Positions 23,540-32,753 are shown, numbered from the stretch's first letter. The stretch: 64,000 bases of DNA from Shimia sp040370365 (GCF_040370365.1 NZ_BAABWQ010000002.1:1-64000), one strand, 5' to 3'. Notes: a model not told the origin generated them from the letters alone. Program-made: numbers and translations.

Positions 23540-24946
23540 ATGAAAGATCTGACCGCCCCATTTACCCGTTTTGCAGACAGCTTGCGCAATGCGCCAGACA
23601 CATTGGGTTTCCTGCGCGGCGGATTGATTGGGGGGGACGCGACCTTTGACACGCCCTTTGGACCCAAAAAGCTAATTTACGCAGATTATGTCGCGTCAGG
23701 GCGGGCGCTGCGACAGGTTGAAACCTTTGTCATGGAAGAGGTTTTGCCGTTCTACGCCAACACCCACACCGACGCGTCTTTCTGTGGCGCCCGCATGGGC
23801 GCTTTGCGTGAAGGTGCACGGGCCGTTGTACGCAATCATTGCAGCGCGCGTGCGGAAGAGCACGCGGTGATCTTTTCGGGATCGGGTGCCACCAGCGGCC
23901 TGAACCAACTTGTGCATTTGATGCAAGTGGGAGAAGGCGACACTGTGATTGTAGGCCCGTATGAACATCACTCAAACCTGCTGCCATGGCGCGAAAGCGG
24001 CGCGACAGTCATTGAAATTCCGGAGGGTTCATTGCCCGGACCGGACCGAGGTGCCCTGACCCAAACACTCGCGGAACAAGGGCTGACGGGTCGCGTGATC
24101 GTTGCCATGAGTGCTGCTGCCAATGTCACTGGCGTGTGCACTGATGTGGCGGCGATCACCCGACTCGTCAAAAGATATGATGCATTGATGGTCTGGGACT
24201 ATGCGGGCGGAGGCCCATACCTGCCGATGTCGATGACCCCAGCAAACGGCGTTGAAGTTGATGCGCTGGTGTTTTCGCCACACAAGTATATCGGAGGCCC
24301 CGGTGCGAGTGGCGTTCTGGTGGTGCGCGAAGACGCGGTGAGCGCCCGTGTTCCTTACCGTCCGGGTGGCGGCACCGTGGCATTTGTGAACGCGCATAAG
24401 CATGACTATGTGACCCGACTGGAACAGCGCGAAGAAGGCGGGACGCCCAATGTCGTTGGTGACATTCGCGTGGGATTGGCGTTGACTGTGAAGGATGTGA
24501 TTGGCGACGCGACAATGGCGCAGCGCAATGCAGAATTGACGTCACGGGCCTTTGCAGCTTGGGATGCAGATTCACATGTGGACGTTCTGGCATCCACCCG
24601 CGCGGCGCGGCTGCCAATTCTGTCATTTGTGCCCCGAACCTCTTCAGGCGCACGGATCGACCACAATGAGTTCACCCGTGCCCTATCAGAACACTACGGC
24701 ATTCAGGCGCGTGGTGGGTGCTCTTGTGCCGGGCCCTACGTGCATGCCCTGTTGAATATTCACGATCACACGTCCGATGACATCCGTTCGGACATCCTGT
24801 TTGGTTCAGGCGGCAGCAAACCCGGTTTTGTGCGCCTGAATCTCAGTGTGTTGATGAACGATGATACTGTGGATTTTGTCTTGGCGTCCGTGTCTGAACT
24901 GGCACGCGGTTGGGACCAAGACATGCAGCAGGCGCTGGCTGGCTAA
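23540..24946 (+). CDS. Class V aminotransferase (cysteine desulfurase-like)
   Basis: A 468-residue fold-type I PLP enzyme. The Schiff-base lysine is Lys249 in FSPHKYIGGPGASG; EHHSNLLPW (142-150) and the PLP-anchoring Asp220 in MVWDYAGG are typical of the SufS/IscS/isopenicillin-epimerase group. A cysteine-bearing loop, RGGCSCAGPY, near the C-terminal domain resembles the active loop of cysteine desulfurases. The N-terminal ~50 residues are longer than in SufS. The substrate is not evident; there are no suf genes nearby. It is divergent from an Lrp regulator, consistent with an amino-acid-related role. It overlaps the convergent thioesterase gene by four bases. Confidence 0.78.
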   Translation: MKDLTAPFTRFADSLRNAPDTLGFLRGGLIGGDATFDTPFGPKKLIYADYVASGRALRQVETFVMEEVLPFYANTHTDASFCGARMGALREGARAVVRNHCSARAEEHAVIFSGSGATSGLNQLVHLMQVGEGDTVIVGPYEHHSNLLPWRESGATVIEIPEGSLPGPDRGALTQTLAEQGLTGRVIVAMSAAANVTGVCTDVAAITRLVKRYDALMVWDYAGGGPYLPMSMTPANGVEVDALVFSPHKYIGGPGASGVLVVREDAVSARVPYRPGGGTVAFVNAHKHDYVTRLEQREEGGTPNVVGDIRVGLALTVKDVIGDATMAQRNAELTSRAFAAWDADSHVDVLASTRAARLPILSFVPRTSSGARIDHNEFTRALSEHYGIQARGGCSCAGPYVHALLNIHDHTSDDIRSDILFGSGGSKPGFVRLNLSVLMNDDTVDFVLASVSELARGWDQDMQQALAG

Positions 24947-25362
24947 AGCGTTGTCGCGCGATATTTGAAGGCGCCGGAGCCGCGCGCGATGATCTCGCCG
25001 GTTTCATCGGAAATGGTGCTTTCAGCAAAGAAGGTTTTGGCGCCGCCACCTGTGCGCCAGCCTTCCGCAATCAGCCCCTTGCCTTTGGGCCGAGACAGGA
25101 AATTGGTCGTCATTGACAGGGTCAGCGCCAAGCGTTTGTGCGACGGGTCGCCTGTGTAACATCCCGCAAAGCCCATCACCGTATCCAAAAGCGTCGCATA
25201 GATGCCGCCGTGCGGGATGCCTGCGCGATTCATGAGATGTGGCGCGATTGGCAGCTCAAGCCGGGCATAGTCGACGTCCCAATGGGTCAGCCTAAAGCCA
25301 AGGTGTTTTTGCAACTCATAGGGTGCTTCTTCCAAAGAAGGGTCAAGTGGGGCGTGGCTCAT
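24943..25362 (-). CDS. PaaI-family hotdog thioesterase
   Basis: A 139-residue single hotdog domain with the PaaI-type motif NRAGIPHGGIYATLLDTVMG (HGG plus catalytic acid), then LSMTTNFLSRPKGKGLIAEGW and the terminal ETGEIIARGSGAFKY. It would hydrolyse acyl- or aryl-acyl-CoA thioesters in the cytosol. It is the last of a leftward run beginning with an acyl-CoA ligase, 43 bases after the SDR gene, and fits a role in releasing CoA or relieving CoA trapping in that pathway. The substrate is unknown. Confidence 0.83.
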   Translation of the reverse strand: MSHAPLDPSLEEAPYELQKHLGFRLTHWDVDYARLELPIAPHLMNRAGIPHGGIYATLLDTVMGFAGCYTGDPSHKRLALTLSMTTNFLSRPKGKGLIAEGWRTGGGAKTFFAESTISDETGEIIARGSGAFKYRATTL

Positions 25363-25405
25363 GGCATTATGCTTTCAGGTCTCGTGTCGCAGGTTGGCAG
25401 GGCCG

Positions 25406-26182
25406 TCAAACGGCCGTCAGGCCACCATCAATGGCAATGGCTTGACCAGTCATGAAGCTGTTGTCCGGCGCATTGATCCAAAGCATGGCCTGCACCACCT
25501 CTTCTGGTTCTGACACTCGCCCCATTGGCACGCGGGACGCAATACGGGCCAGAGCATCTTCGCGGCTTAAACCAGTGCGTTCTCCAACCATACTTGCCAT
25601 CTCGTCCACCATTGGCGTGGCCGAAAAGGACGGGCACAGTGCATTCACCCGAATACCACGGGTGGCATTCTCGTCCGCAGCCGCTTTGGTCAGGCCAACA
25701 ACCGCGTGTTTGGCCGCAGCATAAAGCGACAAATGACCGGAGCCGACGAGCCCCGCTGCCGACGCAACATTCAAAATCGCCCCCTGCCCGGCCTCTTGCA
25801 TTAAGGGGATCTGATACTTCATGCCGAGAAACACGCCTTTGGCGTTCACGTTCATCATCAAGTCAAAATCTTCGGCGGTCAGGAATTGCAGCGGACGCAT
25901 AGCATGCCCGATGCCTGCGTTGTTTATCGCCACATCTATGGTGCCAAATGCCTCCGCGATATTGGCCACATGAGCCGCGACCTGCGCCTCCTCGGCTACG
26001 TTCACCTCATCAGCGACCACCTCGACGCCTTTGGCGCGCAATGTGCGTGTTAACTCGGCCAAATGCGCGCCGTTGATGTCGGAAAGCCCCAGCTTTGCCC
26101 CGTGCTGGGCAAAACGGTCTGCGGCCATGGCGCCAAAGCCGCTGGCCGCGCCTGTGATCATGACCACCTTGTCTTGATACAT
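25406..26182 (-). CDS. SDR-family oxidoreductase
   Basis: A 258-residue classical short-chain dehydrogenase. The cofactor loop TGAASGFG lies at ~10-17, an Asp after the second strand (LSDIN) suggests NAD(H), NNAG is intact, and the catalytic Ser (NVASAAG) and Tyr-x3-Lys (YAAAKHA) are present. It would interconvert an alcohol and a ketone, plausibly a 3-hydroxyacyl-CoA type step given its neighbours. The ATG at 26182 starts one base after the stop of the kinase-like gene, so the two are co-translated; a longer open frame runs into that gene and is not used. Confidence 0.88.
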   Translation of the reverse strand: MYQDKVVMITGAASGFGAMAADRFAQHGAKLGLSDINGAHLAELTRTLRAKGVEVVADEVNVAEEAQVAAHVANIAEAFGTIDVAINNAGIGHAMRPLQFLTAEDFDLMMNVNAKGVFLGMKYQIPLMQEAGQGAILNVASAAGLVGSGHLSLYAAAKHAVVGLTKAAADENATRGIRVNALCPSFSATPMVDEMASMVGERTGLSREDALARIASRVPMGRVSEPEEVVQAMLWINAPDNSFMTGQAIAIDGGLTAV

Positions 26183-26183
26183 T

Positions 26184-27209
26184 TTATCCACGTTTCGTTG
26201 CCTCCAGCCCAGCGGCAGCAAACATCGGGACAAATGTACCCAGTTTGGCTGCGCGCGCAGGGTCAGATGCATTTCCATCAAGGGCCCGCTTCTTCACACC
26301 CTGAATGATGGCGGCCATTCGGAAGAAGCAAAAGGCAAGGTAGAAGCCAAATTTTTCAATGCCGGGCAGCCCCATACGCTTGCAGTATTGTTCAATAAAG
26401 TCCTCGTCAGAAGGCAAACCAAGGGTCGCGCGATCCACACCTGCAAGCCCCCGCCCCTCATGGCCCGGCGGCATTTGCCACTGCATGATCACAGCGGCCA
26501 AATCCGCGAAAGGATGGCCGATGGTCGACAGTTCCCAATCCAGCACTGCAACCACTTTTGGACGGTCTGGGTCAAAGAGCATATTGTCGATGCGATAATC
26601 GCCGTGCACCAAGCTGCGTTTGCCATCGTCGATCGGAATATTGGCAGCAAGCCATTCGATCAACATATCCATTTGTGGCACAGCATCCGTTTCAGAGGCG
26701 CGATATTGCTTCGCCCAGCGCCCAACCTGGCGTTCAAAATAGTTGCCATCGGGTCCGTAGTCAGAGAGGCCAACGGCATCAATATCCACAGAATGAATGG
26801 CGGCCAGCACGCGCCCCATTTCATCAACAACCTGTGCACGCTCAGCGTTGCTGAGGTCCGGAAGCCGCGGGTCGTCAAAGTTGCGCCCCTGAACAAAATC
26901 CATGACGTAGAAAGCGGAGCCAATCACCCCATCGTCCTCACACAGCACATGCATCTTGGCGACAGGTACATCAGTGCCAGACAGTGCGTTCTGAACACGG
27001 AATTCACGATCCACAGCATGGGCGGACTTTAGGAGCACACCGGGTGGCTTACGCCGCAAAACATACTGTTTGGCGGGTGTGTCCAGCCGAAAGGTTGGGT
27101 TGGATTGCCCAACGTCAAATTTGGTGGCCTCAATAGCGCCGGAGAACCCCTCTAGATGCTCGCTCAGCCAACGCGCAACGGCTGCAGTGTCCAATGTGGT
27201 CGTGTCCAT
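26184..27209 (-). CDS. APH-fold phosphotransferase family protein (ACAD10/11 N-domain-like)
   Basis: 341 residues with an aminoglycoside-phosphotransferase/choline-kinase fold. The catalytic loop is LVHGDYRIDN, the metal Asp is in VLDWELSTIGHP, and the N-terminal lobe strand YVLRRKPPG carries the ATP-binding lysine/arginine region. Such proteins beside SDR, acyl-CoA ligase and acyl-CoA dehydrogenase genes resemble the kinase domain of ACAD10/11, which phosphorylates 4-hydroxyacyl-CoAs for catabolism. That function is inferred from context; antibiotic resistance is less likely. It is one base from the SDR start. Confidence 0.78.
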   Translation of the reverse strand: MDTTTLDTAAVARWLSEHLEGFSGAIEATKFDVGQSNPTFRLDTPAKQYVLRRKPPGVLLKSAHAVDREFRVQNALSGTDVPVAKMHVLCEDDGVIGSAFYVMDFVQGRNFDDPRLPDLSNAERAQVVDEMGRVLAAIHSVDIDAVGLSDYGPDGNYFERQVGRWAKQYRASETDAVPQMDMLIEWLAANIPIDDGKRSLVHGDYRIDNMLFDPDRPKVVAVLDWELSTIGHPFADLAAVIMQWQMPPGHEGRGLAGVDRATLGLPSDEDFIEQYCKRMGLPGIEKFGFYLAFCFFRMAAIIQGVKKRALDGNASDPARAAKLGTFVPMFAAAGLEATKRG

Positions 27210-27233
27210 ATGCCTGTTCTCCGGATGCCGTTC

Positions 27234-27905
27234 TCAGCTGTAAGTCAGCAATGCGTCGGCGTTGCTGCCATCAATATGCGGGGTCTCGTTAAACCCGTTG
27301 AGCCAGACATTGCCCTTTGCCATGACCAACCGTGTGACGGCGCAGTTTTTGATTTGCAATTGCAGCAGGATCATTTGCTCGGCAGGCGCGTTCAACACGT
27401 CTGACACAGTGCGCCCGATCGCCCCGCCCGAGCTGACCGCAAGCGGCGTTTTTGCGCCCGACCCTGCAACAATCTCGCGCGCCTCGCGCACCCTGTCAGT
27501 GAAGGCAGCAAAGCTCTCCGGCGGGGCCTCGATCTCATCGCGTTGCCATTCCAACACGGTGTCACGCAAGATCCGAAAATGCGTTTTACGGGCCGTGTGC
27601 AGATCGGCAGGTTTGTCACTGCGCGACGCATAGCGCGCCTCCAAAAGCCCTCCAAAATCAAACTCATTCCACCCGGGCAAGACAACAGGCACAAGGCCAG
27701 TGCCCAGCGCACTTTCGATCCCCTCCCACGTTTGTCGGTGGCGTTTTTGCGCACCAATAAACACCGCATCCGGGCGCAGCCCCTGATGCTTAAGTGCGGC
27801 CCCTAAAGCTGCGGATTGCACATGGCCAACCTCAGACAGATTGTCGTAGTCCTCGGCACCAAAGCTCGCCTGAGCGTGTCGTATCAAATGAAACATTTGG
27901 CTCAT
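27234..27905 (-). CDS. Histidine phosphatase superfamily protein with Ser at the second His site
   Basis: 223 residues. The phosphoglycerate-mutase-like motif FHLIRHAQASFG gives the nucleophilic His and its Arg. The second conserved site, normally SHGG, reads AVSSGGAIGR, so the expected catalytic His is replaced by Ser. I recall other proteobacterial members with this change, so it may define a subfamily rather than a dead enzyme. The start is ATG at 27905, overlapping the stop of the oxygenase gene (ATGA), and the gene is 24 bases from the kinase-like gene, within the same operon. Substrate unknown. Confidence 0.78.
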   Translation of the reverse strand: MSQMFHLIRHAQASFGAEDYDNLSEVGHVQSAALGAALKHQGLRPDAVFIGAQKRHRQTWEGIESALGTGLVPVVLPGWNEFDFGGLLEARYASRSDKPADLHTARKTHFRILRDTVLEWQRDEIEAPPESFAAFTDRVREAREIVAGSGAKTPLAVSSGGAIGRTVSDVLNAPAEQMILLQLQIKNCAVTRLVMAKGNVWLNGFNETPHIDGSNADALLTYS

Positions 27906-28891
27906 GTCATGCGCGCCTGTAACCTCTTCCAAGCGGATACGTATTCACGCTCAAGACGCCCCACGAGATCAGCCGTTGTTGCAACTTCCTTGACGGCGCC
28001 AATGCCCTGGCCGGATCCCCAGATGGTTTTCCACGCCTTGGGCTTTTCTCTGTCACTGCCAAAATCCATGGTCTTTACATCTCCCAAAGGCAAATCCTCG
28101 GGGTCCATGCCAGCGTTCTCAACTGAGCCCTTCAAGTAGTTGCCCCAGACGCCCGTGAACAAAGAGGAATAAACAATGTCCTCTGCCCCACTGTTGACGA
28201 TCATGTCTTTGTAGTCGGGCACCGCATTGGCCTCCTCAGTGGCAATAAACGGCGAGCCTATGTAGCCTAGATCAGCTCCCATGGCCTGTGCCGCCAGCAG
28301 GGATGCCCCGGTGCCAATGGACCCTGACAACAAAAGCGGCCCGTCAAACCACGTGCGAATTTCACTTATCAAAGCAAGGGGGGACTGTGGGCCGGCATGC
28401 CCTCCGGCGCCAGCGGCCACGGCGATCAGCCCGTCCGCGCCTTTCTCAATCGCCTTCTTGGCAAATTTGTTGTTGATCACATCATGCAAAGCGATGCCGC
28501 CACAGTCGTGAGCGGCGTCATTGACCTCGGCCCGCGCGCCAAGAGAGGTGATCCAGATGGGCACCTTATGTTTGTGGCAGAGGTCTATGTCGCGTTGCAG
28601 GCGGGTGTTTGAGCGGTGCACAATTTGGTTGACCGCAAACGGCGCCGCCGGACGATCTGGGTTCGCTTGATTGTGACGGTCCAGTTCTTCGCGAATTTGG
28701 GTGAGCCAGATATCAAGCAGCGGTGCATCACCTTCTGCCTCTCGCGCATTGAGCGCAGGGAAACTGCCGACGATACCCGCTTTGCATTGCGCAATCACCA
28801 GCGCGGGCACGGAAATGATAAACAGCGGTGCGGCCACCGCCGGGATGCGCAGCCCTTGTAGGGCTTTGGGAAGATGGCTGTCACCGGGCAT
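27902..28891 (-). CDS. Nitronate monooxygenase-like FMN enzyme
   Basis: A 329-residue TIM-barrel flavoprotein of the 2-nitropropane dioxygenase family. Features seen: PAVAAPLFIISVPALVIAQCKAGIVGSFPA, then GADGLIAVAAGAGGHAG (FMN phosphate/His region), LLLSGSIGTG, and GADLGYIGSPFIATEEA. The family oxidises alkyl nitronates such as propionate-3-nitronate, though many members have unknown substrates. Start at the ATG at 28891; the much longer open frame upstream is a low-complexity Arg-rich extension and is rejected. It is coupled by a four-base overlap to the histidine phosphatase. Operon context suggests an acyl-CoA or nitro-acid detoxification role; this is uncertain. Confidence 0.8.
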   Translation of the reverse strand: MPGDSHLPKALQGLRIPAVAAPLFIISVPALVIAQCKAGIVGSFPALNAREAEGDAPLLDIWLTQIREELDRHNQANPDRPAAPFAVNQIVHRSNTRLQRDIDLCHKHKVPIWITSLGARAEVNDAAHDCGGIALHDVINNKFAKKAIEKGADGLIAVAAGAGGHAGPQSPLALISEIRTWFDGPLLLSGSIGTGASLLAAQAMGADLGYIGSPFIATEEANAVPDYKDMIVNSGAEDIVYSSLFTGVWGNYLKGSVENAGMDPEDLPLGDVKTMDFGSDREKPKAWKTIWGSGQGIGAVKEVATTADLVGRLEREYVSAWKRLQARMT

Positions 28892-29052
28892 ATAAGGCTC
28901 CTTTGGTTGGAGAGAGGATAGCCGCTCTTTGGAGCCGCTCAAGTCAGGGATCGGAAAGTCACTTAACGTCATTTGTGATGCGCCATTGCCGGCGCGTTTG
29001 CGGGCGGCATGAGGCGAAACGCACCAGATCGGGAAGTTTAGGGCGCCAAACG

Positions 29053-29943
29053 TCAGTGCGGTGTGAGGAAAGCGCGGACGTGGCGGGCCACCTCGGCAGG
29101 TTTTTGATGCAGAAGCCAGTGGTCGGCGTCGGGGATGGAGATGCGGGTGAGATCCTCGCAGAGGTCTTCGAGACCGGCGTGGCACTCCGGCAGAAGGGCT
29201 GTGTCGTTTTCTCCCCACAACAGCAGATGTGGCATGAACACACGCAGGGCATCCAGCGGCAGGTTTGGCAGGTCTTCCTCGGAAAGGGGCACGCCGGGGT
29301 CCGCCACTTTCAGAGTGGAGGCGCGATACCAGTGGACCATACTGCGGATTTGATCCGCGTTTCCCCAAGCGGCGCGGTAGGCGGCGCGTTTTTGGTCTGT
29401 CATCCACGACATGTCCATATGTTTGGAGAAAATGCCCATCATACGGGCGTGATCGTCGGCGGCGAGCATGTCTTCTGAACCCGGTGCACGCAGCCAGTTG
29501 ATGTATTGGCTGGCCTTAGATTGGGCTCCACCTCCGGCCAAGGCGCGCTGAAACGGGATTGGGTGCACCCCATTGGCGATGATCAACCGGTCGATCAACA
29601 CCCAGCCGCTGACAGCCAAGTGGTAGGCAACGGACGCCCCCCAATCGTGACCCAACACCGCCGCCACGCGACCGCTGCCATAGTGTTCGACAATGGTTGC
29701 AGCGTCGGATGCCAGTTTCCCGAGCTTATAGTCACTGACGTCACTTGGTCTCCAGCTTTGGCCATATCCGCGTTGGTCCGGGGCGATGCAGAAGAAATCG
29801 CGCTCCAAATGCGGGATCAGATCAAAGAAGGCGCCGGAATACTCCGGGAAGCCGTGCAGCATCAGGATCGCGGGTTTGTCTGGGTCACCGGCCACAACCA
29901 CGTGAAAGTCGTGACCGGAAATGGAAAGGGTTTCGCTGCGCAA
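29053..29943 (-). CDS. Alpha/beta hydrolase, epoxide hydrolase/dehalogenase type
   Basis: 296 residues. HGFPE (oxyanion loop) and GHDWGAS place an aspartate, not serine, at the nucleophile elbow, as in epoxide hydrolases and haloacid or haloalkane dehalogenases. The catalytic acid is probably in GENDTAL and the His in DADHWLLHQ. It would open an epoxide or displace a halide in the cytosol. The start is a TTG at 29943, three bases after the stop of the acyl-CoA ligase gene; no earlier start is possible without overlapping it. It is thus the second gene of the catabolic run. Confidence 0.83.
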   Translation of the reverse strand: MRSETLSISGHDFHVVVAGDPDKPAILMLHGFPEYSGAFFDLIPHLERDFFCIAPDQRGYGQSWRPSDVSDYKLGKLASDAATIVEHYGSGRVAAVLGHDWGASVAYHLAVSGWVLIDRLIIANGVHPIPFQRALAGGGAQSKASQYINWLRAPGSEDMLAADDHARMMGIFSKHMDMSWMTDQKRAAYRAAWGNADQIRSMVHWYRASTLKVADPGVPLSEEDLPNLPLDALRVFMPHLLLWGENDTALLPECHAGLEDLCEDLTRISIPDADHWLLHQKPAEVARHVRAFLTPH

Positions 29944-29946
29944 TGT

Positions 29947-31572
29947 TTAAGCCATATCCGGCAGTTTGTGATCGGCAAACTGCTTGCGCAGGGTGAGTTT
30001 GGAGACTTTGCCCGTGGCCGTAAGCGGCAGTTCGTCGACAAACACCACATCGTCCGGCAGCTGCCATTTGGCAAAGTGTTCCAGCAGCAGGTCCATCAGC
30101 TCTTGTGGCTCTGGTGTGCCTTCTGGCGAAGGCACCACCACCAACAAAGGCCGCTCGTCCCACTTGGGGTGCGCTACGGCAATCACGGCGCAGTTGGCCA
30201 CTTTGGGATGGGCCATCACGGTGTTTTCCAGATCAAGCGAAGAAATCCATTCACCGCCGGATTTGATCAGGTCTTTGGCGCGGTCGGTAATGGTGAGGAA
30301 GCCGTTTGTGTCAATGGTGGCCACATCGCCGGTGCCAAACCAACCCTCTGCGTCAAAGGCCGTGGCATTGGCCTCCTCGTTCTCAAAATAGCCCGCCGTG
30401 ATGGCGTTTCCACGCACGTAGAGCTCGCCCGCCGCCTCACCATCGTGGGGCAATCGCTGGCCATCTTCATCGACAATCTTGAGGTCCACACCAAAGACGC
30501 GCCGCCCCTGTTTGGATTTCACAGCAATGCGTTCAGCCATGGATTTGGCGTCCAGATGGGCTGGCAGGTTGCCTTGAGTGCCGATGGGGGACATTTCGGT
30601 CATGCCCCAGGCGTGGCAGACATTTACGCCACCTTCCTCAAAATACTGGATCATGCTGGCTGGTGCCGCGGAGCCGCCCACCACCATGTCACCCAACCCT
30701 TTGGGCATGCGGCCTTGTTTGGCGATTTCTCCTTGCAAACCGAGCCAAACAGTGGGCACGCCCCAAGCGGAGAAGACATGTTCGTCGTCCATCAGTTTGA
30801 ACAGGCTTGCGCCATCCAGCGCGCCTCCGGGGAAAATCAGCGACGCGCCCGTCAGCGGCGCGGCATATGGCAGGCCCCAAGCATTCACGTGGAAGAGCGG
30901 CACAACCGGCAAAATGCGTTTGCCCGGCTGAAGGGCGGCGGGCAGCGAGAGCCCCACCATCATGGCGTGCAAAACTGTGGAGCGGTGGGTGTAGAGCGTC
31001 CCTTTGGGATTGCCCGTGGTGCCAGAAGTATAACACAGACCCGCCGGGGTTTCTTCAGGCAGATCTGGCCAGTCATAGTGTTCAGGGTGACCACTCAGCA
31101 GCTCTTCGTAACACAGATAGTCGCCGTCGGGCATGTGAGCACGATCCGTCATGACAACGACTTTGAGACCTGTAGGCCACTGGTCTCGCAGAGCTTCGAC
31201 GATTGGCACAAATGTCAAATCGACACACAGCATGGTGTCTTGTGCGTGGGTGATGATGTAGGTCATCTGCTCGGCAGAAAGCCTTGGGTTGATGGTGTGG
31301 CAGACCCCCCCCGCGCCCGAAATGGCGTAGTACAGTTCCAAGTGACGGTAGCCATTCCAAGCCAGCGTCGCGATGCGATCTCCAAAAGTCATCCCCTGTG
31401 CCGTCAACCCATGCGCCAGTTGAGCGACTCGCAATGCGGTTTGGGCATAGGTTTGGCGATGAATGTCCCCTTCGGTTCGGACCGACACCACCTCTCCTGT
31501 GGAGTGAATTTCAGCTGCATAGCTCAAAATATCCGCAATCTTGAGCGGACGCATCATCATGGACCCCTGCAT
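29947..31572 (-). CDS. AMP-forming fatty acid/aryl acid-CoA ligase
   Basis: A 541-residue adenylate-forming enzyme. It shows the P-loop YTSGTTGNPKG, the motif HAWGMTEMSPIG, WFGTGDVATID and the hinge/C-terminal block ITDRAKDLIKSGGEWISS, with the catalytic lysine in LPLTATGKVSK. It activates a carboxylic acid with ATP and joins it to CoA. Length and motifs are those of medium/long-chain (AlkK-like) ligases, but chain preference cannot be read. GGGAGG lies about six bases before the ATG at 31572. As first gene of the leftward operon it likely supplies the CoA ester used by the downstream enzymes. Confidence 0.9.
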   Translation of the reverse strand: MQGSMMMRPLKIADILSYAAEIHSTGEVVSVRTEGDIHRQTYAQTALRVAQLAHGLTAQGMTFGDRIATLAWNGYRHLELYYAISGAGGVCHTINPRLSAEQMTYIITHAQDTMLCVDLTFVPIVEALRDQWPTGLKVVVMTDRAHMPDGDYLCYEELLSGHPEHYDWPDLPEETPAGLCYTSGTTGNPKGTLYTHRSTVLHAMMVGLSLPAALQPGKRILPVVPLFHVNAWGLPYAAPLTGASLIFPGGALDGASLFKLMDDEHVFSAWGVPTVWLGLQGEIAKQGRMPKGLGDMVVGGSAAPASMIQYFEEGGVNVCHAWGMTEMSPIGTQGNLPAHLDAKSMAERIAVKSKQGRRVFGVDLKIVDEDGQRLPHDGEAAGELYVRGNAITAGYFENEEANATAFDAEGWFGTGDVATIDTNGFLTITDRAKDLIKSGGEWISSLDLENTVMAHPKVANCAVIAVAHPKWDERPLLVVVPSPEGTPEPQELMDLLLEHFAKWQLPDDVVFVDELPLTATGKVSKLTLRKQFADHKLPDMA

Positions 31573-31791
31573 TTGGCCTCCCTGCCAGTGAGTGTCATTG
31601 TGTGCGATACGGTACGTCCTAAGCGCCAGATTTCAAAACGGTGGTTTTCCTGTGCCGCGACGTCACGCAAATTGAGAGCGCTCGCGCTTGTTCTGGACAT
31701 GTCTGTGCAACACCGCACAAGCTTGGCGCGCCACCACCCATGTGCACGAGACGTAAATGGGCCTATTTAGGGAGATGAAAGGAGACATATC

Positions 31792-32703
31792 ATGTCAATC
31801 AGACCTGTCCTGGAGACCCGCAAGGCCACCCCGGCAATAGAAGGTGCGGGCGTGCATTTACACCGCGTCTTTGGATTTCAGGATCCAGAGGAGTTGGATC
31901 CTTTTCTGATGATGGATCACTTTCGCAATGACGATCCACGGATGTATCAGGCGGGCTTTCCTTGGCACCCCCATCGTGGCATCGAAACCATCACCTATGT
32001 GATTGATGGCGCTGTTTCACATCAGGACAGCCTCGGCAACACAGGCAATCTGCAATCAGGCGATGTACAGTGGATGACCGCTGGACGCGGTATTTTGCAC
32101 CAAGAGATGCCCACCGCCAATGCCAATGGTGTGAACCATGGCTTCCAGCTTTGGGCCAATCTGCCGCGTGACCTTAAGATGACCGATCCCCGGTATCAGG
32201 ACGTCGGCTCTCAAGAAGTCCCTGAAATTTTTGAAGATGATGGCACCCGTGTACGGGTGATTATCGGCAACTTTTGGGGGCGCACTGGTCCCGTCGATGG
32301 CATCGCTGCGGACCCCTTGTTTTTGGATGTACATGTGCCCGCCGGGGTCAAAAAGACCTTCCCAATCGACACCCGCCGCCGCGCTTTTGCCTATGTGTTT
32401 GAGGGAGATGCCGCTTTTGCAGATGCAAGCCAGCCCACCGGTGTGCTTCTGGAAAAAGAAGTTGCCGGAAAAGAGGTGAACATCCGAGACCTCAGCGGGG
32501 ACCGCACTTTGATCCGTTTTGGCTCTGGCGACGAGGTGACGGTGCAGGCTGGTGAGAACGGGGTGCGGTTCTTATTGGTTTCTGGGCAACCCATTCAGGA
32601 ACCGGTGGCCTGGCATGGCCCGATCGTGATGAACACCCAAGCTGAGTTGCAGCAGGCTTTTGCGGAACTGCGCAATGGCACGTTCATCTCACCGGCACAC
32701 TAA
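31792..32703 (+). CDS. Pirin family protein
   Basis: A 303-residue bicupin. The metal-binding motif FPWHPHRGIETITYV and RGILHQEMP in the N-terminal cupin supply three His and one Glu, as in pirins and YhhW-type quercetin dioxygenases. The C-terminal cupin domain (AFAYVFEGDAAF...) is intact. Bacterial pirins have been linked to quercetin oxidation and redox sensing; the role here is open. AAAGGAGA precedes the ATG. A strong hairpin follows the stop. It is divergent from the acyl-CoA ligase operon. Confidence 0.9.
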   Translation: MSIRPVLETRKATPAIEGAGVHLHRVFGFQDPEELDPFLMMDHFRNDDPRMYQAGFPWHPHRGIETITYVIDGAVSHQDSLGNTGNLQSGDVQWMTAGRGILHQEMPTANANGVNHGFQLWANLPRDLKMTDPRYQDVGSQEVPEIFEDDGTRVRVIIGNFWGRTGPVDGIAADPLFLDVHVPAGVKKTFPIDTRRRAFAYVFEGDAAFADASQPTGVLLEKEVAGKEVNIRDLSGDRTLIRFGSGDEVTVQAGENGVRFLLVSGQPIQEPVAWHGPIVMNTQAELQQAFAELRNGTFISPAH

Positions 32704-32716
32704 CACAAAGTTTGAT

Positions 32717-32753
32717 CGGAACATGTTTCCAACTACGCTGGAGACATGTTCCG
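32717..32753. terminator. Strong inverted repeat after pirin
   Basis: CGGAACATGTTTCCA (32717-32731) pairs with TGGAGACATGTTCCG (32739-32753) along 15 positions with one wobble, loop of seven. It probably ends the pirin transcript. It lacks a clear T-tract, so a protein-binding or RNA-processing role is also possible. Confidence 0.5.

Noticed and set aside
26184..27209. Aminoglycoside resistance kinase
   Set aside because: The APH fold is present, but its one-base spacing to an SDR and its acyl-CoA operon context fit an ACAD10/11-like metabolic kinase better.
28892..29407. N-terminal extension of the nitronate monooxygenase frame to 501 codons
   Set aside because: The extension is Arg/Pro-rich low-complexity sequence overlapping the alpha/beta hydrolase gene; the ATG at 28891 gives the normal family length.
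29506..31770. A 754-codon open frame on the plus strand
   Set aside because: It lies opposite the alpha/beta hydrolase and acyl-CoA ligase genes, which have complete motifs; the plus-strand product is His/Gln/Val-rich without domains, the usual antisense shadow in GC-rich genomes.
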